Source of the DNA: DYTH01 sp964552725
GTDB taxonomy: Bacteria > Desulfobacterota > Syntrophia > Syntrophales > UBA5619
NCBI GenBank assembly: GCA_964552725.1
Contig: CAZKHU010000048.1
Span: forward strand, 1-21,429
Direction of reading: 5' to 3'
Length of the DNA stretch: 21,429 nt
In this document: positions 1 to 6,907 of the stretch, one piece after another
Position numbering within the stretch: position 1 is the stretch's first letter
Layout of the letters: every line of letters begins with the position of its first letter
The notes under the pieces: model-generated
The model's database searches: none
What the model was told of the DNA's origin: nothing
Seen by the model: the letters and a program-made list of their open reading frames with translations, nothing else
Position numbers and translations under genes: made by a program

Positions 1-362
1 TTTGTAAGTATGTTGTGAACGCCCGCAACCTCCAGCACGGCGCGCACAGCCCCGCCGGCGATCAGCCCGGTTCCTTCCGACGCGGGTCTGAGAAGAACCT
101 TGCCTGCACCGTAATGACCGACTACGCTGTAGGGAATTGTTTTATTTTCAACGGCGACCTTTACCATTGACTTTTTGGCCTGCTCCATTCCCTTCCTGAT
201 TGCCTCCGGCACTTCATGAGCCTTCCCCAGACCAGCGCCTATCGAACCCTTGCCGTCGCCTACGACAACAACCGCGCTGAACCGAAAACGTCTCCCGCCT
301 TTGACAACCTTCGCTGTTCTGTTGATGGTTATAACCCTGTCGAGCAGTTCCAAATCTTCCAT
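1..362 (-). CDS. rpsE: 30S ribosomal protein S5 (3' end outside window)
   Basis: S5 sits at the back of the 30S head-body junction and contributes to decoding accuracy and mRNA unwinding at the entry tunnel. The visible 120 codons give the N-terminal double-stranded-RNA-binding-like domain, with the family stretch VKGGRRFRFSAVVVVGD near residues 20-36. They also cover most of the second domain, including the conserved PASEGTGLIAGGAVRAVLE, and stop at the window edge just after the AGVHN motif. The ATG at 360-362 begins MEDLELLDRV and lies a little after a weak purine-rich site (GTGGGAAA). Another ATG 8 bases upstream is out of frame. It follows rplR after 35 bases, as in the spc operon. About 45 C-terminal residues should lie beyond base 1. 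Identification is secure; the exact start is slightly less so. Confidence 0.97.
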   Translation of the reverse strand, partial: MEDLELLDRVITINRTAKVVKGGRRFRFSAVVVVGDGKGSIGAGLGKAHEVPEAIRKGMEQAKKSMVKVAVENKTIPYSVVGHYGAGKVLLRPASEGTGLIAGGAVRAVLEVAGVHNILT

Positions 363-397
363 ATTGTCATTTCCCACTTTTAATGATTAAGTTTTTA

Positions 398-763
398 TTA
401 AAAATTCAGTCCGGCTTCCCTCGCCCCATCCGCCAGCGACTTGACCCTGCCATGATAGAGAAAACGACCGCGATCAAAAACTGCATCGGCAACCCCGATT
501 TCCTGGAGCCTCCTGGCGACAAGCATCCCCACGGATTTGGCCATCTCTGTTTTCTTGAGACTCTTTCCCTGGCCGCTCAATTCCTTCGCAAGTGAGGAAG
601 CCGCGGCGATGGTCCTGCCGGAAACGTCGTCAATCGCCTGAACGTATATGTGGGATGCAGATCTGAATACGCAGAGGCGCGGTCTTGCCTGACTCCCCGC
701 AACCTTTTTTCTGACCCTCAATTTCCTCTTGTCCCTTACTTTTTCTATTTTCTTGTTAGCCAA
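398..763 (-). CDS. rplR: 50S ribosomal protein L18
   Basis: L18 binds 5S rRNA with L5 and helps dock it onto the central protuberance of the large subunit. The 121 residues are of normal length. The basic N-terminal tail (about residues 4-22, rich in K and R) precedes the folded domain with RPRLCVFRSASHIYVQAIDD, and the protein ends in GREAGLNF-like family sequence (here DGAREAGLNF). The start is TTG at 761-763. A GAGG seven bases upstream (771-774) and the family-typical opening MANKKIEKVR support it, and no nearby ATG fits. It lies between rplF (53 bases) and rpsE (35 bases), in the spc order. The use of TTG suggests modest initiation unless coupled to neighbours. Confidence 0.97.
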   Translation of the reverse strand: MANKKIEKVRDKRKLRVRKKVAGSQARPRLCVFRSASHIYVQAIDDVSGRTIAAASSLAKELSGQGKSLKKTEMAKSVGMLVARRLQEIGVADAVFDRGRFLYHGRVKSLADGAREAGLNF

Positions 764-816
764 TTTCCTACCTCTTTTCGGTATGCGCCAATGTAATCTC
801 CACTATTCGCTGAAGA

Positions 817-1356
817 TTATTTGGCCGCGGACTTGCCGACCTTGCGCTTGATCTCTTCGCCTGTGTACTTTATCCCCTTGCCCTTATACGGTTCAGGTTT
901 TTTAATGCCTCTGATCTCCGATGCAACCTTTCCCACCTGCTGCTTGTCGATCCCGGAAACCGTGATGCCTACCAGCTTTTCCACCTTGATGTCAATACCT
1001 TCCGGGATAGCGTATTCGACCGGGGCCGAATAGCCGACAATCAATTTAAGAACATTGCCTGTCACTTCAGCGCGATAACCGACGCCGGAAATCTCCAGAC
1101 CTCTTTGAAATCCGACGCTCACCCCGCTCACCATGTTGGCGATCAGGGTTCTTACCAGACCATGCAGCGATCTGTCCTGCCGCTGATCGGATCTTCTCTT
1201 TACTTCCAGAGTCTGCTCGCCCAACACCAGATCAATCAGGCCGGGAACCTGATATGTCAGCTTCCCTTTCGGCCCCTCGACTGCAAGAAGTTCATTATCC
1301 CGGGTTATCTTCACGCCTTTGGGAATCTGAACCGGCATTTTTCCTATTCTCGACAT
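817..1356 (-). CDS. rplF: 50S ribosomal protein L6
   Basis: L6 is a two-domain large-subunit protein that binds 23S rRNA near the sarcin-ricin loop, close to the factor-binding site. The 179 residues match the family. MSRIGKMPVQIPKGV opens the first domain, and the second ends with the L6 signature KKPEPYKGKGIKYTGEEI at about residues 152-169, followed by a basic tail. The ATG at 1354-1356 is preceded by GAGG with six bases between. The stop is TAA. Neighbours rpsH upstream (57 bases) and rplR downstream match the spc operon. Nothing is missing or unusual. Confidence 0.98.
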   Translation of the reverse strand: MSRIGKMPVQIPKGVKITRDNELLAVEGPKGKLTYQVPGLIDLVLGEQTLEVKRRSDQRQDRSLHGLVRTLIANMVSGVSVGFQRGLEISGVGYRAEVTGNVLKLIVGYSAPVEYAIPEGIDIKVEKLVGITVSGIDKQQVGKVASEIRGIKKPEPYKGKGIKYTGEEIKRKVGKSAAK

Positions 1357-1413
1357 CTCTTCCCTCTACTTTTCTTGAAGAATCTGTAAATTATCAAGGG
1401 TTAAAAAGACTGC

Positions 1414-1815
1414 TCACCAGACATTGCAGACCAGTTCTCCGCCTATGCCCAAGTCCCGGGCTTCCTTGTCCGTCATTACGCCCCGGGAGGTTGTGAGGAT
1501 GGAGATACCGTATCCGTTCAGCACCGGAGCAAGTTTCCCGCTTTTAACATAAACCCTTCGGCCAGGTTTGCTTATCCGCTGGATGTCCATCAAAACCAGC
1601 CCTTTTGCTCCCTGATATTTCAAATAAATACGCAACGTTTCCCGCTTGAGCGGATCGGTTTTAACGTCATACCCGACTATGTATCCGCTCTTTTTTAAAA
1701 CCTTGGCCACGTTAAGGTTTATCTTCGAGTTCATTACATCCACGCTCTTGAAATGAACCCGGTTGGCGTTCCTTATTCTCGTGAGCATATCCGCGATAGG
1801 GTCGGTCATCCCCAT
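1414..1815 (-). CDS. rpsH: 30S ribosomal protein S8
   Basis: S8 is a primary 16S rRNA-binding protein that organises the central domain of the small subunit. In E. coli it also represses the spc operon by binding its mRNA near rplE. The 133 residues open with TDPIADMLTRIRNAN, and the C-terminal half carries the conserved GIGGELVCNVW ending. The first ATG (1813-1815) follows AAGGAG closely. A second in-frame Met two codons later (MTDPIAD) is a possible alternative start. The gap to the rpsN stop is only 15 bases and consists mostly of the ribosome binding site. I did not identify an S8 operator in this window. Confidence 0.98.
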   Translation of the reverse strand: MGMTDPIADMLTRIRNANRVHFKSVDVMNSKINLNVAKVLKKSGYIVGYDVKTDPLKRETLRIYLKYQGAKGLVLMDIQRISKPGRRVYVKSGKLAPVLNGYGISILTTSRGVMTDKEARDLGIGGELVCNVW

Positions 1816-1830
1816 AGTTCTACTCCTTTT

Positions 1831-2016
1831 CTACCAGCTTGATTTAATTACACCCGGGATCTCGCCGTTAAGCGCCATCTTCCGCAGGCAGATTCGGCAC
1901 ATGTCGAATTTACGGTAATATGCCCTGGGCCTGCCGCATATCGGACACCGGTTATAGTCTCGGACCGAAAATTTCTTTTCACTTTTGGCTTTCACCATTA
2001 AGGATTTCTTTGCCAC
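1831..2016 (-). CDS. rpsN: 30S ribosomal protein S14, zinc-binding type
   Basis: S14 binds the head of the small subunit. This 61-residue form is the short zinc-containing type (often called type Z or rpsZ), not the roughly 100-residue zinc-free type of E. coli. The ligand cysteines are C24, C27, C40 and C43, in the pattern CPIC-x12-CRIC. The family ending IPGVIKSSW is present. The start is GTG (2014-2016) just after a GGAGG; the spacing is short, but the opening MAKKSLMVKAKSEKKF is what the family shows. It lies between rplE and rpsH, its usual spc position. Genomes with this type sometimes hold a second, zinc-free copy elsewhere, which this window cannot show. Confidence 0.97.
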   Translation of the reverse strand: MAKKSLMVKAKSEKKFSVRDYNRCPICGRPRAYYRKFDMCRICLRKMALNGEIPGVIKSSW

Positions 2017-2043
2017 GTTCCCTCCGGAGAACCTAAACTTGAC

Positions 2044-2583
2044 TTAATTTTTAAACGGCATCCCCATCAGTTTGAGAAGCTGTCTTGCCTCATCATCCGT
2101 TTTTGCCGTAGTCACTATCGCAATGTTCATACCCCTGATCTTGTCAATCTTGTCATAGTCGATCTCGGGGAATATTATCTGCTCTTTCAAGCCAAGGGAA
2201 AAATTCCCCCTGCCGTCAAAAGATTTGGTCGGAATTCCGCGAAAATCACGAACACGGGGCAAAGCTACATTGACCAGTCTGTCGAAGAACTCATACATCC
2301 TCTCTCTGCGCAGGGTTACACAGCAGCCGATCGGCATCCCCTGGCGGAGCTTGAAGGTGGCTATGGATTTTCGCGCCTTCGTTATTATCGGCTTCTGACC
2401 GGTAATTGCCGTCAGCTCGGCTACAGCGTTGTCAAGTATCTTGACATTTTGGATTGCCTCGCCCAAACCCATATTTACGACTATCTTGACGATCTTCGGA
2501 ACCTCCATGGCATTCTTGTAAGAGTTAGCCGCGGTAAGCTCCTTTACTGCCTCATTCATGTAAAAATCTTTGAGTCTTGCCAT
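2044..2583 (-). CDS. rplE: 50S ribosomal protein L5
   Basis: L5 binds 5S rRNA, forms part of the central protuberance and touches the P-site tRNA and S13. The 179 residues are the standard length. Conserved blocks are KIVVNMGLGEA near residue 34, ITGQKPIITKARKSIATFKLR near residues 60-80, FRGIPTKSFDGRGNFSLG in the middle, and EIDYDKIDKIRGMNI with TTAKTDDEA near the C-terminus. The ATG at 2581-2583 is preceded by GGTGAG. It starts 11 bases after the rplX stop, so translation is probably coupled. Stop is TAA. The assignment is certain. Confidence 0.98.
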   Translation of the reverse strand: MARLKDFYMNEAVKELTAANSYKNAMEVPKIVKIVVNMGLGEAIQNVKILDNAVAELTAITGQKPIITKARKSIATFKLRQGMPIGCCVTLRRERMYEFFDRLVNVALPRVRDFRGIPTKSFDGRGNFSLGLKEQIIFPEIDYDKIDKIRGMNIAIVTTAKTDDEARQLLKLMGMPFKN

Positions 2584-2594
2584 TTCTCACCAAC

Positions 2595-2915
2595 CTATGC
2601 TTCAAGTATCTCCTGACACTTGGCGCAGACGCGCACCTTTTTCCCATCGTCAAGAAATTTATATCTAATCCTGACCCCAACGCCGCATTTGCTGCAAAGA
2701 TACATAACATTGGAGATGTGCAGCGGCCCCTCTTTTTCCACGATGCCGCCCTTGCCTTTGGCATCCGGCTTCTGATGCTTTTTGATCAGGTTGATCTTTT
2801 CGACTACGACGCGTTCCTTATCGACAATAACACTCTGGATCTTCCCGGTTTTTCCCTTTTCCTTACCGGAGATCACCTTAACCGTGTCTCCCTTTTTGAG
2901 CCTCTTTATCTGCAT
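2595..2915 (-). CDS. rplX: 50S ribosomal protein L24 with zinc-ribbon-like cysteines
   Basis: L24 is an assembly initiator that binds the 5' domain of 23S rRNA. The 106 residues begin with the KOW motif region (KKGDTVKVISGKEKGKTGKI, residues 7-26). The C-terminal part carries two CxxC pairs, C74/C77 (CSKC) and C97/C100 (CAKC), separated by the RIRYKFLDDGKKVRV strand pair. This cysteine-bearing form is found in many bacteria and is absent from E. coli L24; zinc binding is inferred from the pattern. The ATG at 2913-2915 follows GGGGA by seven bases. Neighbours rplN and rplE are the standard ones. Confidence 0.97.
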   Translation of the reverse strand: MQIKRLKKGDTVKVISGKEKGKTGKIQSVIVDKERVVVEKINLIKKHQKPDAKGKGGIVEKEGPLHISNVMYLCSKCGVGVRIRYKFLDDGKKVRVCAKCQEILEA

Positions 2916-2951
2916 TGCCTGATCCCCAGTCTCGATTTGCCCCGCCTGAAA

Positions 2952-3320
2952 CTACAGCACCTCAGGCGCCAGCGAAATAATTTTCATGAATTGCTTTGCC
3001 CTGAGTTCGCGAGCCACCGGCCCGAATATTCTTGTCCCGACCGGCTCCATCTGATTGGAGACAAGAACGGCGGAATTGTCATCGAACTTCAGGTATGAAC
3101 CATCCGGCCGCCTCACCTCTTTCACCGTACGCACCACAACTGCCTTCAACACGTCGCCTTTTTTCACCTTGGAATTGGGCAGCGCTTCCTGAACGGCAAC
3201 TACGATGACATCGCCCAGACTCGCATAGCGCCTTTTGGAACCACCCAAGACCTTTATACATGTAACCTTCCGGGCGCCCGAATTATCGGCTACGTTTAGA
3301 ACCGTCTGCATCTGTATCAT
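2952..3320 (-). CDS. rplN: 50S ribosomal protein L14
   Basis: L14 lies at the subunit interface, forming bridges to 16S rRNA and contacting L19. The 122-residue reading starts MIQMQTVLNVADNSGARKV, exactly as in the family, and contains the signature region with GDVIVVAVQEALP and the C-terminal FMKIISLAPEVL. The frame stays open for three more codons to a GTG, but the ATG at 3318-3320 is preferred: GGAG lies eight bases upstream of it and would overlap the start region of the longer form. An 81-base gap separates it from rpsQ. It is the first gene of the spc part of the cluster. Confidence 0.98.
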   Translation of the reverse strand: MIQMQTVLNVADNSGARKVTCIKVLGGSKRRYASLGDVIVVAVQEALPNSKVKKGDVLKAVVVRTVKEVRRPDGSYLKFDDNSAVLVSNQMEPVGTRIFGPVARELRAKQFMKIISLAPEVL

Positions 3321-3401
3321 TATGAACACTCCGCCTGGTAAAAACCCTAATTACTGCCAGCCTTGATCCCCGGGTTCCACCGAATTTTGAGTTATATTAT
3401 T

Positions 3402-3659
3402 CTACTTTGCTTTCTCAACTATCTGCACCATCCGCCAACGCTTTTCCTTGCTCAAGGGCCGGGATTCGGCAATCATCACCTTGTCCCCTATCTGACAGCC
3501 ATTGCTTTCATCATGGGCCTTATATTTGACAAATCTCTTGATATATTTATGGAATATGGGATGTTTAACCAGCCTTTCCACACGGACGACAATGGTCTTG
3601 TCCATCTTGTTGCTGACTACGACTCCCTCGATAGTAGTCTTTTTGCCTCTTTCTTCCAC
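3402..3659 (-). CDS. rpsQ: 30S ribosomal protein S17
   Basis: S17 is a primary binder of the 5' and central domains of 16S rRNA. The 85 residues show the OB-fold core, with GVVVSNKMDKTIVVRVERLV at residues 12-31 and the conserved ending GDKVMIAESRPLSKEKRWRM. The start is GTG at 3657-3659. It shares one base with the TAG stop of rpmC (TAGTG) and is served by a strong AAGGAGG inside the rpmC end. That arrangement predicts reinitiation or coupling with rpmC. It is the last gene of the S10-type group before the gap to rplN. Confidence 0.98.
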   Translation of the reverse strand: MEERGKKTTIEGVVVSNKMDKTIVVRVERLVKHPIFHKYIKRFVKYKAHDESNGCQIGDKVMIAESRPLSKEKRWRMVQIVEKAK

Positions 3660-3850
3660 TACTTTGCCTCCTTTTCGGCCAGCACTGTCTTGACGCGCGC
3701 AATATCCCTGCGAACGTGGCCAAGCAACGCCGGCGATTCCAGCTGTCCGGAGGTATGACGCATTCGCAAATTAAAAAATTCCTCGGCAAGCTCTCGATTT
3801 TTCTGCTTCAACTCATCAACGCCCAGATCCCTTATGTCCTTAATCTTCAT
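3659..3850 (-). CDS. rpmC: 50S ribosomal protein L29
   Basis: L29 sits near the polypeptide exit tunnel, next to L23, where trigger factor and the signal recognition particle dock. The 63-residue, almost all-helical protein contains the family pattern DELKQKNRELAEEFFNLRMR and a second helix with the conserved VRRDIARVKTVLAEKE. The ATG is at 3848-3850, with GAGG about ten bases upstream inside rplP. The start overlaps the rplP 3' end by 11 bases and the stop overlaps the rpsQ start by one base, so it is wedged between two coupled neighbours. Confidence 0.97.
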   Translation of the reverse strand: MKIKDIRDLGVDELKQKNRELAEEFFNLRMRHTSGQLESPALLGHVRRDIARVKTVLAEKEAK

Positions 3851-4262
3851 TGGAAATATCCCTCGAAAGAAACTTTGTTCTTATCGGCAGCTTATGAGCC
3901 GCCAACAAGAATGCCTCCGCGGCAATTTCTTTTTCAACGCCCTCGATCTCGTACAGAACAACGCCCGGCTTAATAACCGCCACCCAGTCTTCAGGAGCAC
4001 CCTTGCCTTTTCCCATTCTTGTTTCAGCGGGCTTCCTTGTAATCGACTTATGGGGAAAAATTCTTATCCAGATTTTTCCGCCCCGCTTGATGTGCCTGGT
4101 CATGGCAATTCGGGCCGCCTCGATCTGTTTTGCCGTCAGCCACCCGCACTCGGTTGCCTGCAGACCATACTCTCCAAAGGCAATATAGTTCCCCCGGGTG
4201 GACGTGCCGCTCATTCGGCCTCTTTGTATTTTCCTATATTTAACCCTTTTAGGCATTAACAT
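3840..4262 (-). CDS. rplP: 50S ribosomal protein L16
   Basis: L16 helps form the A-site region of the large subunit and is needed for late assembly. The 140 residues include MLMPKRVKYRKIQRGRM at the N-terminus, LTAKQIEAARIAMTRHIKR in the middle, and TRMGKGKGAPEDWVAVIKPG at residues 81-98. R82 matches the arginine (R81) that is hydroxylated in E. coli L16; whether it is modified here is unknown. The ATG at 4260-4262 has GAGG nine bases upstream; a second Met two codons later is possible. A 116-base gap separates it from rpsC, and its 3' end overlaps rpmC by 11 bases. Confidence 0.98.
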   Translation of the reverse strand: MLMPKRVKYRKIQRGRMSGTSTRGNYIAFGEYGLQATECGWLTAKQIEAARIAMTRHIKRGGKIWIRIFPHKSITRKPAETRMGKGKGAPEDWVAVIKPGVVLYEIEGVEKEIAAEAFLLAAHKLPIRTKFLSRDISNED

Positions 4263-4378
4263 TTTTAAATCCCTCGCCTCTGTTTCTGTCCTGACGCTGC
4301 GCTGCCGTTTGGCTTTAAAAACCCTTGATTAAAAATATATTCAGGACCATCCGGATGAATTACAGTAATATAAGGCAA

Positions 4379-5023
4379 TTACTTGTTTTCAACCCTGCCC
4401 GGCAAAACCTCGCCATGAAAGATCAGCACCTTGACGCCAATTTTGCCATAGGCGGTGAGAGCTTCTGCAAAACCGCAGTCAATATCCGCCCTCAATGTAT
4501 GAAGCGGCACCCGCCCTTCCCTGTACCATTCGGATCTGGCCATTTCCGCCCCGGCCAGGCGCCCCGCGCAATTTATGCGGATTCCCTTGGCGCCGAACTT
4601 CATGGCTGTGGTCACGGACTTCTTCATCGCCCGCCGAAAGGCGATCCTTCTTTCGAGCTGCTGAGCCACGCTTTCGGCAACAAGCTGCGCGTCAGCTTCC
4701 GGCTTGCGCACTTCCAGGATGTTGACGATTACCTCATTGGCAGTGATTGCCTCGACATCCTTCTTGAGTTTCTCTATTTCAGCGCCCTTTTTCCCGATAA
4801 TTATCCCGGGACGGGCAGCATAGATATTTACTTTAACCTTGCCTGCGGCTCTTTCGATTTCAATTTTCGAAATGCCGGCGGCATAAAGCTTTTCCTTGAG
4901 GAATTTGCGAACCTTCAGATCTTCGTGCAGCAACCGCGAGAAGTCCTTCTCCGAATACCACTGAGATTTCCAAGTTTTAATTCCGCCCAGCCTCAGCCCA
5001 ATTGGGTTTACCTTCTGCCCCAA
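4379..5023 (-). CDS. rpsC: 30S ribosomal protein S3
   Basis: S3 lines the mRNA entry tunnel in the 30S head and acts with S4 and S5 in mRNA unwinding. The 214 residues begin GQKVNPIGLRLGG. They carry a type II KH domain with the GIIIGKKG loop at residues 73-80, and the C-terminal domain with GIRINCAGRLAGAEMARSEW and GRVPLHTLRADIDCG. The start is TTG at 5021-5023. It is supported by a near-perfect ribosome binding site (GAGGAGGTGA, 5028-5037) seven bases upstream and by the universal MGQKVNP opening. It follows rplV after 20 bases. The rare start codon on such an abundant protein is notable. Confidence 0.98.
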   Translation of the reverse strand: MGQKVNPIGLRLGGIKTWKSQWYSEKDFSRLLHEDLKVRKFLKEKLYAAGISKIEIERAAGKVKVNIYAARPGIIIGKKGAEIEKLKKDVEAITANEVIVNILEVRKPEADAQLVAESVAQQLERRIAFRRAMKKSVTTAMKFGAKGIRINCAGRLAGAEMARSEWYREGRVPLHTLRADIDCGFAEALTAYGKIGVKVLIFHGEVLPGRVENK

Positions 5024-5027
5024 ACTC

Positions 5028-5037
5028 TCACCTCCTC
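5028..5037 (-). promoter_or_regulatory. Strong ribosome binding site that fixes the rpsC TTG start
   Basis: On the minus strand this reads GAGGAGGTGA, an almost complete complement of the 16S 3' end. Seven bases lie between its GGAGG core and the TTG codon. No in-frame ATG or GTG is placed this well, so it decides the start of rpsC. Confidence 0.85.
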
Positions 5038-5043
5038 AAAGAT

Positions 5044-5376
5044 TTACTGCTCATCCAGGACCACGGTTATATGGCTGGTACGCTTTTTAATCGAAGCCGC
5101 ACGACCCTGCGCACGCGCCCTCCATCTTTTCAAAGATGGCCCCTGATCAACGAATATTTCTCTCACATAAAGTATGTGTTCATCAATATTGGGATTCTGC
5201 TTTGCGTTCGCGAGCGCCGACAGCAGAACCTTCTGTACGGGTTCCGCCGCATATTTGGTCGTAAACTGGAGAACCTGTTTCGCATCCTCCACCCGCTTGC
5301 CCCTGATCAAATCGGCAACCAGCCGCACCTTTTGGGGCGACATCCTGATGTATTTTGCAACTGCTTTTGCTTGCAT
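5044..5376 (-). CDS. rplV: 50S ribosomal protein L22
   Basis: L22 lines the nascent-chain exit tunnel with its long beta-hairpin and is a known site of macrolide-resistance changes. The chosen reading is 110 residues, the usual length: MQAKAVAKYIRMSPQKVRLVADLIRGK at the N-terminus and the hairpin and tip region GPSLKRWRARAQGRAASI near residues 80-97. An open frame runs 15 codons further upstream, but those codons do not resemble L22. The ATG at 5374-5376 has GGAG six bases upstream. It lies between rpsS (55 bases to the chosen start) and rpsC, as in the S10 operon. Confidence 0.97.
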   Translation of the reverse strand: MQAKAVAKYIRMSPQKVRLVADLIRGKRVEDAKQVLQFTTKYAAEPVQKVLLSALANAKQNPNIDEHILYVREIFVDQGPSLKRWRARAQGRAASIKKRTSHITVVLDEQ

Positions 5377-5431
5377 TTCGCACTCCAACTTGCTGCAATA
5401 TAAAGTATCGATTAAAGCCAAACTATTTTAA

Positions 5432-5713
5432 CTATTTGCGCAGTTTGGTCTTGCGATCGCCGGCATGACTGTAAAAAGTCCTTGTCGGTGAAAACTCGCC
5501 CAATTTATGACCAACCATATTTTCCGTCACAAATACGGGAATGAATTTCTTACCGTTATGAATGGCAAAAGTCTGTCCAATCAATTCCGGTGTGATGGTC
5601 GAACGGCGGGACCAAGTCTTGATAACAGCCTTGTTGCCGTCAGTATCCTGCCTTCTGACTTTTTCAAGAAGGCTGTTGTCGATAAAAGGACCCTTTTTGA
5701 TTGAACGTGCCAC
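5432..5713 (-). CDS. rpsS: 30S ribosomal protein S19
   Basis: S19 lies in the 30S head, forms a complex with S13 and contacts A-site tRNA and the large subunit. The 93 residues begin ARSIKKGPFIDNSLLEKV and include the signature MVGHKLGEFSPTRTF at 66-80. The start is GTG at 5711-5713, two bases after the rplB TAG stop, with GAGG six bases upstream inside the rplB end. Such tight spacing suggests translation coupled to rplB. Length and ending (AGDRKTKLRK) are normal. Confidence 0.98.
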   Translation of the reverse strand: MARSIKKGPFIDNSLLEKVRRQDTDGNKAVIKTWSRRSTITPELIGQTFAIHNGKKFIPVFVTENMVGHKLGEFSPTRTFYSHAGDRKTKLRK

Positions 5714-5715
5714 GC

Positions 5716-6537
5716 CTAACCTCTTCTTTTCACGATATATTTATCAGTTCTTTTGTTTGTCCGCGTCTTGTGGCCCTTCGTGGGTATCCCCCAGGGGGTA
5801 CAGGGGTGCCTGCCGCCGGAAGACCTGCCTTCGCCGCCGCCCATCGGATGATCGACGGGATTCATAACGACACCTCTGACATGCGGCGATTTCCCCAGCC
5901 ATCTTTTTCTGCCGGCCTTGCCGAGGCTGATGTTCTCATGTTCGAGGTTGCCGACCTGCCCGATTGTAGCCCTGCACTCTTCGAAAATCTTCCGGACTTC
6001 CCCGGAGGGCAGCCTTACCAGGGCGTAGCTGTTTTCTTTTGCCATCAACTGACCGTACGCGCCGGCCGAACGGACAAGCTGGGCGCCCTTGCCCACCTTC
6101 AGCTCAATATTATGGATCAGGGTTCCCAGGGGAATGTTCTTCAGCGGAACCGCGTTGCCCGGCTTGATATCGGCATTCAAGCCGCTTACCACCGTATCGC
6201 CGACAGACAGCTTGGCAGGCGCGATAATATAGCGTTTCTCTCCATCGGCATAATTGAGAAGCGCTATTCTCGATGATCTGTTCGGGTCATATTCTATAGA
6301 GGCTACGCGGGCATCAATCTCGTCCTTGATTCTGGTGAAATCGACCAATCGATAGCGCCTTTTATGACCGCCTCCGATATAGCGGCCGGTTATCCGACCG
6401 TTATTGTTCCGCCCGCCGCTCTTTTTCAAAGGTCTCAACAAACGGCCTTCCGGAGTGTCTTTGGTAATCTCCGCAAAGTCGGAACAAGTCTGAAATCTTC
6501 TTCCCGGTGATGTCGGCTTATATTTTCTTATTCCCAT
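5716..6537 (-). CDS. rplB: 50S ribosomal protein L2
   Basis: L2 is one of the most conserved large-subunit proteins, needed for subunit joining and for the peptidyl-transferase centre. The 273 residues carry the RNA-binding OB-fold and SH3-like domains, with GRNNNGRITGRYIGGGHKRR near residues 42-61. The C-terminal loop reads NPVDHPMGGGEGRSSGGRHP. H230 corresponds by position to the important E. coli histidine 229. The next variable position is Met here, where E. coli has His (DHPH). The ATG at 6535-6537 has AAGGA nine bases upstream. An 88-base gap separates it from rplW; rpsS follows after two bases. Confidence 0.98.
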   Translation of the reverse strand: MGIRKYKPTSPGRRFQTCSDFAEITKDTPEGRLLRPLKKSGGRNNNGRITGRYIGGGHKRRYRLVDFTRIKDEIDARVASIEYDPNRSSRIALLNYADGEKRYIIAPAKLSVGDTVVSGLNADIKPGNAVPLKNIPLGTLIHNIELKVGKGAQLVRSAGAYGQLMAKENSYALVRLPSGEVRKIFEECRATIGQVGNLEHENISLGKAGRKRWLGKSPHVRGVVMNPVDHPMGGGEGRSSGGRHPCTPWGIPTKGHKTRTNKRTDKYIVKRRG

Positions 6538-6609
6538 CCGCCTGTTTCCTTATATTTAAATAAAATCAAAAAGGCAATTCGCGACCAGTCCCGCTCTGCG
6601 GCAATAATC

Positions 6610-6626
6610 GGCAATTCCCAACTGCC
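6610..6626 (-). other. Small hairpin at the rplW stop, ahead of rplB
   Basis: The minus strand reads GGCAGT-TGGGA-ATTGCC, a six-pair stem with one G-U pair and a five-base loop. It abuts the rplW stop codon. No U-run follows, so it is not an intrinsic terminator. It lies in the 88-base rplW-rplB gap, together with a second four-pair stem (CCGC-AGA-GCGG). Function is unknown. Confidence 0.35.
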
Positions 6627-6907
6627 TACTGAATGGATTCAATTCTGTTGTCCGGAGCGAGGGTTACGACTGCCTTCTTCCAGTCGCTTCTCTTCCCCAT
6701 CACCTTCCCTACCCTTTTCAACTTTCCATGCACGTTAATTACCCGCACCGCCAGCACATTAACCTTGAAAATCTTCTCGACGGCCTTTTTCACTTCAATC
6801 TTGTTGGCCCTGGGATTGACTTCAAAGTTATACTGGTTGGACTGCTCGCGCAGGATAGTGCCTTTTTCCGTCAGCAGCATCTTTTTAATGACCCTGTAAA
6901 GTTCCAT
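6626..6907 (-). CDS. rplW: 50S ribosomal protein L23
   Basis: L23 borders the exit tunnel and is the main docking site for trigger factor and the signal recognition particle. The 93 residues show the family blocks VIKKMLLTEKGT at the N-terminus, YNFEVNPRANKIEVKKAVEKIFKV in the middle and GKLKRVGKVMGKRSDWKKAVVTL at the C-terminus. The ATG (6905-6907) shares one base with the rplD TAA stop (TAATG), indicating translational coupling. The usual order rplD-rplW-rplB is kept. Confidence 0.98.
   Translation of the reverse strand: MELYRVIKKMLLTEKGTILREQSNQYNFEVNPRANKIEVKKAVEKIFKVNVLAVRVINVHGKLKRVGKVMGKRSDWKKAVVTLAPDNRIESIQ

Noticed and set aside
3321..3329. Longer rplN starting at GTG 3327-3329
   Set aside because: The ribosome binding site fits the ATG at 3318-3320 and the family begins MIQMQT.
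5377..5421. N-terminal extension of rplV by 15 codons
   Set aside because: L22 normally begins at the chosen Met, which has GGAG at good spacing; the extra residues do not match the family.
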